Shown here in pieces: positions 1 through 10,123 of a stretch of DNA of 64,000 nucleotides. The stretch spans positions 43,849 to 107,848 of the forward strand of contig NZ_VLKT01000027.1 of assembly GCF_007830515.1 (NCBI RefSeq), written 5' to 3'. This stretch comes from Mesorhizobium tianshanense (GTDB lineage Bacteria > Pseudomonadota > Alphaproteobacteria > Rhizobiales > Rhizobiaceae). Made by a program: the position numbers and the translations under genes. The notes under the pieces were generated by a model. It was given only the letters and a program-made list of their open reading frames with translations. It made no database searches and was not told the DNA's origin. The stretch's first letter is position 1, and the number at the start of each line of letters is the position of its first letter.

Positions 1-2
1 TG

Positions 3-3000
3 GTGGTGGTGCCGTCGCTGATCGGCTCGCGCGATGACGTCGAGGAGAACATCCGCAACATCGAAGTGCATCACCTGGCCAACACGGCGGACGAAATCCA
101 TTTCGCGCTGCTTTCGGACTGGCCGGACAGCAAAACCGAAATCGATGCGGCGGATATTGAGATCCTCCAATATGCCCGCGACGAGATCGCGCGGCTGAAC
201 GCCCGCTATCCCAGCGAAGGCGCGCCGCGTTTCTACGTCCTGCACCGCCGGCGGCTCTACAATGAATCCCAAGGCGCCTGGATGGGCTGGGAACGCAAGC
301 GCGGCAAGCTGCACGAACTGAATCTTCTGCTGCGCGGCGACAGCGACACCACCTTCCTGCCGTTGGATGTGCCGTTGCCGGAAAACGTCGTCCATGTGAT
401 GACGCTGGACGCCGACACGCGCACCACCCGCGATGCCGTCGCCGCGTTGGTCGGCAAACTTTGCCATCCGCTCAACCGCCCGCATTTCGATGCGGCAAAG
501 CGCCTTGTCACCGCTGGCTACACCATCCTGCAGCCGCGCATCACCGCCTCGCTGACCAGCGGCGACGACGCATCCTTCTTCCAGCGGGTCTTTTCCGCCA
601 ATCGCGGCCTCGATCCTTACGTCTTTGCCGTCTCGGATATCTATCAGGACGTCTTCGGCGACGGCTCCTTCACCGGCAAGGGCCTCTATCATGTCGACGC
701 CTTCGAAGCGGCGCTGAAGGGCCGCATCGAGGAAAACACCATCCTCAGCCACGATCTGCTCGAAGGCGCTCTGGCGCGCGCGGCGCTGGTCACGGACGTC
801 GAACTGGTCGAGGATTATCCGACCCGCTATTCGGTCGACGCATCGCGCCACCATCGCTGGGCGCGCGGCGACTGGCAGCTTCTGGGCTTCCTTCTCGATC
901 CACGCTCCGGCGTGCCGGCGTTGTCGCGCTGGAAGATGGTCGACAATCTGCGCCGCTCGCTGACGCCGATCTTCTGGGTGATGGCGGCGATCGCAGGCTG
1001 GACGCTGCTGCCCTTCACGCAGGCCGCGCAGTGGCAGGCGCTGCTGATCCTCACGCTCTTCATGGCGCCGACGTTCGACATCGTCCACGCCATCCTGCCG
1101 AAAAGCGGCGACCAGACGCCGCGCGGTCATTTCTCGGCATTGGCTCGCGACGTTGTCTTCGGCACCGCCCTGGTGGCCCTGAAGATCGTGCTGATGGCGC
1201 ATCTGGCCTGGATGATGGGTGATGCCATCATCCGTACGCTCTACCGCCTGTTCGTCAGTCGGCAGAACCTGCTGGAATGGCGCACTGCCTCACAGGCGCA
1301 CAAGAACGGCGACAACGATCTCGGCTCCTATTACGGCATGATGTATGGCGCGGTGATTGTCGGCGTCGTCGGCCTCGCCATTCCGGTTCTGGCCGATTCC
1401 ACCGGCGCTTTCGTGGCCTTCTTCTTCGCGCTGTTCTGGATCGGCTCGCCGGCCTTCGCCTTCTGGATCAGCCGCTCGGCCGAAACCGAGGATCGCTTGC
1501 GCATATCGGCGGCCGACATCCATGCGCTGCGCACGGTCGCGCGGCGTACATGGCATTATTTCGAGACCTTCGTGACGGCCGAGCACCACAATCTGCCGCC
1601 CGATAATTTCCAAGAAAGTCCGGCGCCTGTCGTGGCGCCCCGCACCTCGCCGACCAATATCGGCGTCTATCTCCTGTCCGTGATTTCGGCGCGCGATTTC
1701 GGCTGGATCAGCCTGTCCGATGCCACCTCGCGCATCGACGCCACGATGTCGACCATCGAGAGCATGCCGCGTGAGCGCGGCCATCTCTTCAACTGGTATG
1801 ACACGACGACGCTGAAGCCGCTCTATCCGCTCTATATTTCCGCCGTCGACAGCGGCAATCTCGCCGGCCATCTGGTGGCGGTGGCGGCTGCCTGCGCCGA
1901 ATGGGCGGAAGCGCCTGCAGTCCACCTGCAGGGCGACTTCGAGGGCATCCTCGATACGGTGACGATCCTCGACGAAAGCCTGGCGGCGTTGCCTGACGAC
2001 CGCCGCCAGTTGCGGCCGTTGCGCCAACGGCTCGCCGATCGCCTCGACGGCATGCGGCGGGCGGTCGAATCGATCAAGGCCCAACCCGAGATGGCGTCGA
2101 TCCGCACCATCAACCTCGCCGTTCTGGCCGGCGAGATCCGCAAGCTCGCCATCGCCATCCATACCGAGGCCGCATCGACACAGAGCGACATCATCGCCGA
2201 CTGGGCGGCGAGATTGGAAGCCACCTGCGAGGCGCATGTCCATGACGCGCATAGCGACGACAATGCCGTCGAAGCCTTGCGGGCCAAGCTTCTGTCGTTG
2301 CGCGAGCGCACGCGCCGCTTCGCCTTCGAGATGGATTTCTCCTTCCTTATGCGGAAGGAACGCAAGCTCCTGTCGATCGGCTACCGGGTCGAGGAGCATC
2401 AGCTCGACGAAAGCTGCTACGACCTCCTGGCTTCAGAGGCGCGGCTGACCAGCCTGTTCGCCATCGCCAAGGGCGATCTGCCGACGGAGCACTGGTTCCA
2501 CCTCGGCCGCCCGATCGTCGAGATCGGGTTCCAGGGCGCGCTGATGTCCTGGTCCGGCTCGATGTTCGAGTATCTGATGCCCCCGCTGGTGATGAAGGAG
2601 CCGCAGGGCAGCATCCTCAACCAGACCAGCAAGCTCATCATCAAGCGCCAGATCCAGTACGGCCGCTCGAAGAACGTGCCCTGGGGAATCTCGGAAGCCG
2701 CCTACAACGCCCGCGACCGCGAACTGACCTACCAGTACACCAATTTCGGCGTGCCCGGGTTGGGCCTGAAGCGAGGTCTTGGTCAGAACACGGTGATTGC
2801 GCCTTACGCGACCGTGCTGGCGGCCCAGTTCACCCCGCGTGAATCGGTGCAGAACCTGGCCAGGCTGAGGCAGATCGGCGCCCTTGGCCGGCACGGCTTT
2901 TACGATGCGGTCGATTTCACGCCGCAGCGCGTGCCGGACGGCACCGACCATGCCGTCGTGCTGAACTACATGGCCCACCATTCCGGCATGTCGATCGCCG

Positions 3001-6000
3001 CCGTTGCCGACGCCATCTTCGAAGGACGCCTGCGCGACCGCTTCCACAGCGATCCGGTGATCGAGTCGGCCGAGTTGCTGCTGCAGGAAAGAGCGCCGCG
3101 CGACATCCCCACCGCCACCGTCAGGACCGAGGCCGACGAACGGTCGAAGGACGAAACGGAAGTCGAGAGCCCTGATACGCGCATCGTGCTCGACCCGCTC
3201 AGGGCGCTGCGTTCGACCAGCGTCATGTCCAATGGCCGCTACTCGGTCATGGTCACCGCGACCGGCTCCGGCTATAGCCGCTGGGGCGAGCTTGCCGTCA
3301 CGCGCTGGCAGCCAGATCCGACCGAGGATCGCCTTGGCTCCTACATTTTCCTGCGCGATGCCGGCACCGGCGACTGGTGGTCGGCCACCGCCGAGCCGAA
3401 GCGTGCCACCAACGAAGAGGTGCAGACGCTGTTCTCCGACGACAAGGCGAGCTTCGTCAAATCGGTGGGATCGTTGCGTTCCGAGGTCGAATGCATCGTC
3501 ATCTCGGAGGGAAACGGCGAAGGCCGGCGGGTGACGCTCTACAATGACGGCGCGGTCGACCGGCATATCGAAGTGACCTCCTTTGCCGAACTGGTGCTGG
3601 GCTCCGACGTATCCGACAACGCGCATCCGGCCTTCTCGAAAATGTTCGTGGAAACCGAAATCGCTGCGAACAACGCAGCGATCTTCGCCACAAGGCGCAA
3701 GCGGGAAACGAACGAGCCTGACGTCACTATGGTGCATTTCGTCACCGACCCGTCTGGGTCGGCGCGCGACGCCGGGGCCGAGACCGACCGGCGGGCCTTT
3801 ATCGGCCGCGGCCGCACCATTGCCGAGGCAGCCGCCTTCGATCCCGGCGCCAAGCTTGGCGGCCATTCCGGCTTCACGTTGGATCCGGTTGCAGCACTTC
3901 GCCGGCAGGTGCGCGTGCCAGCGAACAAGAAGATCTCGCTGACCTTCTGGACTGCCGTCGGCGCCAACCGTGCCGAGCTCGAAGAAGCCATTGCGCGGCT
4001 CGATCATCCGGAAGCCTTCGCCCGCCAGGCGATGCTCGCCTGGACCCGCTCGCAGGTGCAGACCCGTCATCTCGGCCTCAGCCTGGCCGATGCCGCCAAT
4101 GTGCAGAAGCTGGCGCGCTATTTGATCTATCCCGATCCGTTCCTGCGCCTTCCGGCCGAATCGATCGCCTCCGGACTCGGTAAGCAGTCCGGCCTGTGGC
4201 CGACCAGCATATCCGGCGACTTTCCGATTTTCCTGGTCAGGATCGGCGATGTCGCCGACCTCGAAATCGTCGCCCAGGCGCTCCGCTTTCAGGAATATAT
4301 GCGCGCCCGCGGCATGATGATCGACTTTGTCGTCGTCAACGAGCAGGCTTCATCCTACGTGCAGGATCTGCAACGGGCGGTCGAGACGCTGTGCGAAAAC
4401 AGTCGCCTGCGTGGCAAGGAACTCGGACCCCGCCAGCACATCTTCGCAGTGCGCCGCGACCTGATGGACGAGACGACCTACAAGACGCTGCTCGCCGTCG
4501 CCCGCGTCGTCCTGCACACGCGCAACGGTACCATCTTCGATCAGATCGAGCGCGCCGAGGCCGCTGCGCTGCAAGCGCGAGACGCCCTGCAGCCGGCGGG
4601 TGCCGCAGGGCTTCGCGAACCGTCTTCACCACCACCACAGACATGGGCTACCCAGGCCTCGCTCGAAGGCAGTGCCGACGGCAGCGGGCTCAACCAGTGG
4701 AACGGTTTTGGCGGCTTCGAGGGCGACGGACGCCACTATGTCGTGCGCCTTGCTGGCCGGCGCACGACGCCGCAGCCCTGGATCAACGTCGTCTCCAACG
4801 CCTCGTTCGGTTTCCATGTTTCGGCTGAAGGCGCTGCCTTCACCTGGAGCCGAAACAGCCGCGACTATCAACTGACGCCGTGGGCGAACGATCCGGTCAC
4901 CAACCGGCCCGGCGAGGGCATCTATATTTACGATCATGCCAGTGGCCGGGCGTTCTCGCCGATGGCGGCCGTGGTGCGCGATCCCGCCATGACCTACGAA
5001 ACATGGCACGGGCAGGGTTTTTCGACTTTCCGTTCGAAGCGCGGGCCGCTGTCGATGGACCTTACCCATGTGGTGGATCCGGTCGATCCGGTGAAAATCT
5101 CCCGATTGCGAATCCAGAATTCGGGTTCGGTGCCGGCGCGCCTGCGCGTCTATGCCTATGCGGAATGGGTTCTTGGCAGCCATCGTTCGCGCACGGCGGC
5201 GACGATCGTTCCATCCAGGGATGCCGCGACGGGCGCGTTGCTGGCGCAACATCCCTACGGGCTCGACTTCAGCGAGCGGATCGCCTTCCTGGCCGCCGAC
5301 AGCGCGGCACAGTCGGTCACGGCCGACCGCGGCGAGTTCATCGGTCGGCACGGCACCAGCGACCTTCCGCAGGCCGTGCTCAGCGGCGCCAGCCTGTCGG
5401 GCCGCGTCGAGGCCGGCGACGATCCTTGTGCTGCAATTGCACGGGACATCGACATCCCTGCCGGCGGCGACGTGACGTTGCTGTGGCTGCTCGGCGATGC
5501 AGCCTCTGCCGAGGAAGCCAGCGCCCTGGTGCAGCATCATAGCGGCAAGGATTTCGATCAGCGGCTGGCTGACAACGAGCGCACGTGGCGAGGGTTCCTC
5601 GACACCATCCAGGTCGAGACCCCGGACAAGGCGCTCGACGCCATGGTCAACCACTGGCTGCCCTATCAGAGCCTTGCCTGCCGCATCCGCGCCCGCTCCG
5701 CTTTTTACCAGGCGAGCGGTGCCTTCGGCTTCCGCGATCAGTTGCAGGACACGCTGGCCTTGCTTGCCCATGATCCGAAACTGGCGCGCGACCAGATCCT
5801 CAACGCGGCGCGGCGGCAATTCCCCGAAGGCGACGTGCAGCATTGGTGGCTGCCGCGCAGCGAGGCAGGCGTCCGCACCATGATTTCCGACGATGTGGTC
5901 TGGCTCGCCCATGCCACGGCCCACTACTTGCTGGTGACCGGCGACACCGAGATCCTCAGGGAACAACTGCCCTTCATCGAAGGGCAGGCGCTGGAAGAAG

Positions 6001-7088
6001 GCGAGCATGACGCCTTCTTCACCCCCGAGGTCTCGAAGAAGACCGCTTCGCTCTATGATCATTGCGCGCGCGCGCTCGACCTTGCCGTCAAGCGCAGCAG
6101 TCCCGCCGGGCTGCCGCTGATCCTCGGTGGCGACTGGAACGATGGCATGAACCGTGTCGGCGAGCACGGCAAGGGTGAGAGCGTCTGGCTGGGCTGGTTC
6201 CTGCTGAAGACGTTGGGCGACTTTGCGGCTGTCGCCAAGGCGGAAGGCGACACCAAGCACGTGCAAGCCTGGACAAAACACGCCGACCTGCTGAAGCGGG
6301 CGCTGGAAAGCACGGCCTGGGATGGTGAATGGTATCGTCGCGGCAGCTTCGATGACGGCACGCCGCTGGGGTCGCGCGGTTCGAAGGAGTGCAAGATCGA
6401 CTCGATTGCCCAATCGTGGAGCGTTCTGTCGGGCGAGGGCGATCCGGCGCGGTCGACCACGGCGATGCAGCAGGCGATGAAAATGCTCGTCGACGACGAG
6501 CTCAAGATCGTCAAGCTTTTCACCCCACCCTTCTCCAAGACGGAACAGAACCCGGGCTACATCAAGAGCTACCCGCCGGGTGTCCGTGAAAACGGTGGCC
6601 AGTACACCCATGCGGCGACATGGTTCGTCATCGCACTCGCCGAAATGGGACGCACCGACGACGCCTACCGCTGTTTCTCGATGCTCAATCCGGTCAACCA
6701 CGCGCTCGACGAGGCCGCTGCCCAGACCTACCGCGTCGAGCCTTATGTCGTCGCGGCCGACGTCTACGCCGGCCAAGGCAAGGGCGGCCGCGGCGGCTGG
6801 ACCTGGTATACCGGCTCGGCCGGTTGGCTTTATCGCGCGGCGGTCGAAGGCATCCTCGGCATTGAACGCAGGGGAGAGCGCATTCAGTTCAGGCCGAAAC
6901 TCCCCAGCCATTGGAACGGTTATGCGGCAACGCTCAAGGTGCTGGGGGCCGAGCTCAGGGTTCGCGTTATCCGCGACACCAAGGCCAAAGCCATCTCGCT
7001 TGAGGTAAATGGTAAAAGGACGAAGGCTCCGTCTTTCGAACCGAAAGCCGGCGAAAAGTCTGAAGTGGTCGTCAGGATACCGGCGTAG
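3..7088 (+). CDS. ndvB: Cyclic beta-1,2-glucan synthase NdvB/ChvB, 5'-truncated by the window edge
   Basis: Inner-membrane enzyme that polymerises UDP-glucose into linear beta-1,2-glucan, trims it and closes the ring. 2361 codons are visible; family members are about 2800-2870 residues, so roughly 500 N-terminal residues lie off the window. Order seen: GT84-type transferase with a DAD motif (residues 136-138), an Asp in SHDLLEG (251) and RHHRW (282-286, the Q/RxxRW position); five hydrophobic segments between about 323 and 490; a glycoamylase-like domain at about 790-1010; then the long GH94/phosphorylase-like C-terminal half with GGDWNDGMN at about 2042-2050. Frame is intact to TAG at 7086-7088. 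The apparent first codons (GTG) are only the window edge. ndvA follows on the same strand after 360 bp. Confidence 0.96.
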   Translation: MVVPSLIGSRDDVEENIRNIEVHHLANTADEIHFALLSDWPDSKTEIDAADIEILQYARDEIARLNARYPSEGAPRFYVLHRRRLYNESQGAWMGWERKRGKLHELNLLLRGDSDTTFLPLDVPLPENVVHVMTLDADTRTTRDAVAALVGKLCHPLNRPHFDAAKRLVTAGYTILQPRITASLTSGDDASFFQRVFSANRGLDPYVFAVSDIYQDVFGDGSFTGKGLYHVDAFEAALKGRIEENTILSHDLLEGALARAALVTDVELVEDYPTRYSVDASRHHRWARGDWQLLGFLLDPRSGVPALSRWKMVDNLRRSLTPIFWVMAAIAGWTLLPFTQAAQWQALLILTLFMAPTFDIVHAILPKSGDQTPRGHFSALARDVVFGTALVALKIVLMAHLAWMMGDAIIRTLYRLFVSRQNLLEWRTASQAHKNGDNDLGSYYGMMYGAVIVGVVGLAIPVLADSTGAFVAFFFALFWIGSPAFAFWISRSAETEDRLRISAADIHALRTVARRTWHYFETFVTAEHHNLPPDNFQESPAPVVAPRTSPTNIGVYLLSVISARDFGWISLSDATSRIDATMSTIESMPRERGHLFNWYDTTTLKPLYPLYISAVDSGNLAGHLVAVAAACAEWAEAPAVHLQGDFEGILDTVTILDESLAALPDDRRQLRPLRQRLADRLDGMRRAVESIKAQPEMASIRTINLAVLAGEIRKLAIAIHTEAASTQSDIIADWAARLEATCEAHVHDAHSDDNAVEALRAKLLSLRERTRRFAFEMDFSFLMRKERKLLSIGYRVEEHQLDESCYDLLASEARLTSLFAIAKGDLPTEHWFHLGRPIVEIGFQGALMSWSGSMFEYLMPPLVMKEPQGSILNQTSKLIIKRQIQYGRSKNVPWGISEAAYNARDRELTYQYTNFGVPGLGLKRGLGQNTVIAPYATVLAAQFTPRESVQNLARLRQIGALGRHGFYDAVDFTPQRVPDGTDHAVVLNYMAHHSGMSIAAVADAIFEGRLRDRFHSDPVIESAELLLQERAPRDIPTATVRTEADERSKDETEVESPDTRIVLDPLRALRSTSVMSNGRYSVMVTATGSGYSRWGELAVTRWQPDPTEDRLGSYIFLRDAGTGDWWSATAEPKRATNEEVQTLFSDDKASFVKSVGSLRSEVECIVISEGNGEGRRVTLYNDGAVDRHIEVTSFAELVLGSDVSDNAHPAFSKMFVETEIAANNAAIFATRRKRETNEPDVTMVHFVTDPSGSARDAGAETDRRAFIGRGRTIAEAAAFDPGAKLGGHSGFTLDPVAALRRQVRVPANKKISLTFWTAVGANRAELEEAIARLDHPEAFARQAMLAWTRSQVQTRHLGLSLADAANVQKLARYLIYPDPFLRLPAESIASGLGKQSGLWPTSISGDFPIFLVRIGDVADLEIVAQALRFQEYMRARGMMIDFVVVNEQASSYVQDLQRAVETLCENSRLRGKELGPRQHIFAVRRDLMDETTYKTLLAVARVVLHTRNGTIFDQIERAEAAALQARDALQPAGAAGLREPSSPPPQTWATQASLEGSADGSGLNQWNGFGGFEGDGRHYVVRLAGRRTTPQPWINVVSNASFGFHVSAEGAAFTWSRNSRDYQLTPWANDPVTNRPGEGIYIYDHASGRAFSPMAAVVRDPAMTYETWHGQGFSTFRSKRGPLSMDLTHVVDPVDPVKISRLRIQNSGSVPARLRVYAYAEWVLGSHRSRTAATIVPSRDAATGALLAQHPYGLDFSERIAFLAADSAAQSVTADRGEFIGRHGTSDLPQAVLSGASLSGRVEAGDDPCAAIARDIDIPAGGDVTLLWLLGDAASAEEASALVQHHSGKDFDQRLADNERTWRGFLDTIQVETPDKALDAMVNHWLPYQSLACRIRARSAFYQASGAFGFRDQLQDTLALLAHDPKLARDQILNAARRQFPEGDVQHWWLPRSEAGVRTMISDDVVWLAHATAHYLLVTGDTEILREQLPFIEGQALEEGEHDAFFTPEVSKKTASLYDHCARALDLAVKRSSPAGLPLILGGDWNDGMNRVGEHGKGESVWLGWFLLKTLGDFAAVAKAEGDTKHVQAWTKHADLLKRALESTAWDGEWYRRGSFDDGTPLGSRGSKECKIDSIAQSWSVLSGEGDPARSTTAMQQAMKMLVDDELKIVKLFTPPFSKTEQNPGYIKSYPPGVRENGGQYTHAATWFVIALAEMGRTDDAYRCFSMLNPVNHALDEAAAQTYRVEPYVVAADVYAGQGKGGRGGWTWYTGSAGWLYRAAVEGILGIERRGERIQFRPKLPSHWNGYAATLKVLGAELRVRVIRDTKAKAISLEVNGKRTKAPSFEPKAGEKSEVVVRIPA

Positions 7089-7160
7089 TTTCAAGGATTT
7101 GGAGCGTCTTTGCACGTCTTGAGGACGCGCGTTGTTTAAGGATGCTCTACCAATTCTATT

Positions 7161-7207
7161 GCGCATGAGCTTTCCGAAAAGCCGGTACAGGCTTTCGGGA
7201 TACGTAC
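7161..7207. repeat. Degenerate Rhizobiales intergenic palindrome
   Basis: The ndvB-ndvA gap (7089-7448) contains a GCGCATGAGCTTTCCGAAAA block followed by GGCTTTCGGGAT. The two halves form an imperfect stem (TTCCGAAAAGCC against GGCTTTCGGGA). This matches the widespread Rhizobiales palindrome I know as GCATGATCTTTTCC...GGGATCATGC, here with several changes. It may act as a terminator or RNA-stability hairpin for ndvB. I see no gene in the rest of the gap. It presumably holds the ndvA promoter, but no convincing -35/-10 pair was found. Confidence 0.55.
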
Positions 7208-7448
7208 ATAACCACTTGCTGATTAAAATTGCGGCAGTGCTTCCCGCCTGCCACGATTTTGCCGCAAGGCTGACATTTTACCTTTTTTCTCAAACCGTTA
7301 GGTGATCACGGCAGATTTCGGAACGTCGCTATCTTTTGTTCGCGAAATGGGAACTGAAGAGGTACACGGGCATTGTTTCGCGACACGTCAACAGGTACGA
7401 GTCAGAAAATGATGCGGTGCACAATAACAATTTGCCGGAGTAGCTGAA

Positions 7449-9221
7449 GTGTCCCTTCTGCAAATCTACTGGAGAGCGCTCGGTTATCTCGCTGCCGACA
7501 GAAAACGCGTGGCGTTTATCTGCGGGGCGAATGTCGCGCTTGCCATCATCGCCATCCTTGAGCCGATCATGTTCGGACGGGTGATCGATGCTATTTCGGA
7601 CGGCGGCTCGGTCTTCTCGACGCTCGGGCTGTGGGCTGGTATCGGCGCCTTCAACATCGTCGCCTTCGTTCTGGTGGCGCGCGGTGCGGACCGCTTTGCC
7701 CATGCGCGGCGCAGCGATGTCCTTTGCGAGTCGTTCGAACGCGTGATCACCATGCCGCTTGCGTGGCATCATCAGCGCGGCACCTCCAATTCTCTGCATA
7801 CGCTTCTGCGCGCGGTCGAGACCTTGTTCAGCCTCTGGCTCGAGTTCATGAGGCAGCATCTGTCCACCGCCGTCGCGCTGGTTCTGCTGGTGCCGACGGC
7901 GCTCAGCATGGATGTTCGCATGTCGATGGTCCTGCTGGCGCTGGGCGCGCTCTACGTCGGAATCGGGCGGCTGGTGATGCGCCGTACCAAGGAAGGCCAG
8001 GCCTCCGTGGAGCGGCACTTCCACAAGGTGTTCGCGCATGTGAGTGACTCGGTCAGCAACGTCGCCGTGCTGCAGAGCTACAATCGCATCGGCCACGAGA
8101 CCGACGCCTTGAAGCGCTATGTCAAGAATCTGCTCGATGCCCAGTATCCGGTGCTCGACTGGTGGGCATTGGCCAACGCTCTGCACCGCCTGTCGTCGAC
8201 CATTTCGATGATGGTCGTGCTGTTGATCGGCTCCTATCTGGTCATGCATGGCCAATTGCGTATCGGTGACGTCATCGCCTTTACGGGCTTTGCCACGCTG
8301 CTGATTGCCAGGCTCGACCAGATGTCGGCCTTCGCCAACCAGATTTCGGAAGCTAGGGCCAAGCTCGAGGAATTTTATCGCCTTGAGGACTCTGCGGCCG
8401 ACGCCGCCGAACCGGATGGGTTGCGCGACCTCGTCAACGTCACTGGTCATGTGCGCTTTGAAGACGTCAGCTTCGAATTCGCCAATTCGGGGCAGGGCGT
8501 GCACGACGTGTCATTCGAGGTCCACGCTGGCCAGACCGTGGCCATCGTCGGTCCGACGGGCGCAGGCAAGACGACGCTCATCAATCTTTTGCAGCGCGTC
8601 TTTGCGCCGTCCAGCGGCCGTATCCTGATCGATGGCATCGATACCCGCTCGGTGACCCGTAAGTCGCTGCGCCACTCGATCGCCACCGTGTTCCAGGATG
8701 CGGGCCTGCTCAACCGCTCGATCGAGGACAATATCCGCGTCGGACGCGCCGAGGCGACCTATGATGAGGTCCACGCCGCCGCCAATGCCGCCGCCGCGCA
8801 GGATTTCATCCTGTCGAAGAGCAACGGCTACGACACGGTCGTCGGCGAACGCGGCGGACAGCTTTCAGGCGGCGAGCGCCAGCGTATCGCGATCGCGCGC
8901 GCCGTGCTGAAGGATTCGCCCATCCTGGTGCTCGACGAAGCGACCAGCGCGCTCGATGTCGAGACGGAAGACCGCGTCAAGGAAGCGATCGATGAGTTGC
9001 GGCGCGGCCGCACCACCTTCATCATCGCCCACCGCCTGACCACTGTTCGCGATGCCGATCTGGTCGTGTTCATGGACAAGGGCAAGGTGGTCGAAATGGG
9101 TGGCTTCGCCGAATTGTCGATGCGCAATGGCCGCTTTGCCAGCCTGCTGCGCGCCGGCGGCCTGCTCAACGACGAGGAAGTCCGTCGCCTAAGCCGCACC
9201 ATCACGGACGAGGCCGCCTGA
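7449..9221 (+). CDS. ndvA: Beta-(1,2)-glucan export ATP-binding/permease NdvA
   Basis: Half-size ABC exporter (590 aa) that moves cyclic beta-1,2-glucan to the periplasm. The N-terminal membrane domain (about residues 20-300, several hydrophobic helices) is fused to a nucleotide-binding domain with Walker A GPTGAGKTT (368-376), signature LSGGERQ (about 472-478), Walker B ILVLDEATSALD and an H-loop IAHRLTT. Start is GTG at 7449, with GGAG at 7437-7440 eight bases upstream and the typical N-terminus MSLLQIYWRAL. Length matches the family. It lies directly downstream of ndvB, the classical ndvB-ndvA pairing. A strong hairpin follows the stop codon. Confidence 0.96.
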   Translation: MSLLQIYWRALGYLAADRKRVAFICGANVALAIIAILEPIMFGRVIDAISDGGSVFSTLGLWAGIGAFNIVAFVLVARGADRFAHARRSDVLCESFERVITMPLAWHHQRGTSNSLHTLLRAVETLFSLWLEFMRQHLSTAVALVLLVPTALSMDVRMSMVLLALGALYVGIGRLVMRRTKEGQASVERHFHKVFAHVSDSVSNVAVLQSYNRIGHETDALKRYVKNLLDAQYPVLDWWALANALHRLSSTISMMVVLLIGSYLVMHGQLRIGDVIAFTGFATLLIARLDQMSAFANQISEARAKLEEFYRLEDSAADAAEPDGLRDLVNVTGHVRFEDVSFEFANSGQGVHDVSFEVHAGQTVAIVGPTGAGKTTLINLLQRVFAPSSGRILIDGIDTRSVTRKSLRHSIATVFQDAGLLNRSIEDNIRVGRAEATYDEVHAAANAAAAQDFILSKSNGYDTVVGERGGQLSGGERQRIAIARAVLKDSPILVLDEATSALDVETEDRVKEAIDELRRGRTTFIIAHRLTTVRDADLVVFMDKGKVVEMGGFAELSMRNGRFASLLRAGGLLNDEEVRRLSRTITDEAA

Positions 9222-9224
9222 ACT

Positions 9225-9257
9225 CTTTCCCTTCTTCCCCCGGGGGAGAAGGGAAAG
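9225..9257 (+). terminator. Long hairpin after ndvA
   Basis: CTTTCCCTTCTTCCCCC (9225-9241) is followed immediately by GGGGGAGAAGGGAAAG (9242-9257), a near-perfect 16-bp inverted repeat with one extra T and no real loop. It begins 4 nt after the ndvA stop. No T-run follows, so it could be a processed 3'-end hairpin or an intergenic palindrome rather than a classical intrinsic terminator. Confidence 0.55.
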
Positions 9258-9320
9258 CCCCGCCTACGACACACGGCGCTGTAGTTGCCCCAAACGCATC
9301 GCCGGTTTATGTAAAGCCGC

Positions 9321-10085
9321 ATGAGTGATATGACTTCACGCCTCAGCGGCTGGATGGATTTCGCCAACCCGACACGGTTTGTCGGGTTGGCCGACAAGGT
9401 GGTGCCGTGGCTGGCGACCAGCGCCACACTCATCCTGGCCGCCGGGCTCTATATGGGCTTCACGGCGCCGGAGGATTTCCAGCAAGGCATCACCGTGCGC
9501 ATCATGTATATCCATGTGCCCTTCGCCTGGCTGGCCATGATGTGTTTCACGCTGATGGCGATTTCCGCGTTGGGCACGCTGGTATGGCGCCATCCGCTGG
9601 CCGATGTCGCGCTGAAATCGGCGGCGCCCATCGGCGCCGTCTTTACAGCGCTCGCGCTGATCACCGGTTCGATCTGGGGCAAGCCGATGTGGGGCACCTG
9701 GTGGGTATGGGACGCGCGGCTGACCTCGGTCTTCGTACTGTTTTTGATGTATCTCGGCGTCATCGCGCTGACGCGGGCACTCGACGACGCGGCACGTGCC
9801 GCCTGGGCCGCCGCAATCATCACCCTGGTCGGCTTCATCAACATCCCGATCATCAAATTCTCGGTCGACTGGTGGAACACGCTGCATCAGCCAGCTTCGG
9901 TGTTCCGGCTCGGCGGACCGACCATCGATCCCAGCCTGTTGCGGCCGTTGCTGGTTATGGCTCTGGGCTTTACCGTGCTGTTCTTCGCGCTGCATCTGAT
10001 GGCGATGCGCACCGAAATCCGGCGGCGCCGTGTCATTTCCATGCGCCGCATCGCGGCGAGGCAGGCCGAACGGCCACCAGCCTGA
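9321..10085 (+). CDS. ccmC: Haem exporter / cytochrome c maturation protein CcmC
   Basis: Six-helix inner-membrane protein (254 aa) that presents haem to CcmE in System I cytochrome c maturation. The diagnostic tryptophan-rich motif WGTWWVWD is at residues 124-131, and conserved histidines sit in the flanking segments (for example YIHVPFAW). Start is ATG at 9321 with a weak ribosome site (GTAAAGCC). The usual partners ccmA, ccmB and ccmD are not adjacent: ndvA lies upstream and an unrelated gene on the opposite strand starts overlapping just downstream. A good GAGGGAGG site and GTG at 10115 follow (start of a ccmD-like reading, MTGSAHA), but this runs into the neighbouring gene. Confidence 0.92.
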   Translation: MSDMTSRLSGWMDFANPTRFVGLADKVVPWLATSATLILAAGLYMGFTAPEDFQQGITVRIMYIHVPFAWLAMMCFTLMAISALGTLVWRHPLADVALKSAAPIGAVFTALALITGSIWGKPMWGTWWVWDARLTSVFVLFLMYLGVIALTRALDDAARAAWAAAIITLVGFINIPIIKFSVDWWNTLHQPASVFRLGGPTIDPSLLRPLLVMALGFTVLFFALHLMAMRTEIRRRRVISMRRIAARQAERPPA

Positions 10086-10123
10086 TATCGACCTTTCCGA
10101 GGGAGGACGCTTAGGTGACGGGC

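Noticed and set aside
4626..7166. Very long open frame on the minus strand (846 codons) inside ndvB
   Set aside because: It is antisense to a strongly conserved gene, has no recognisable domain and is typical of spurious open frames in high-GC codon-biased DNA.
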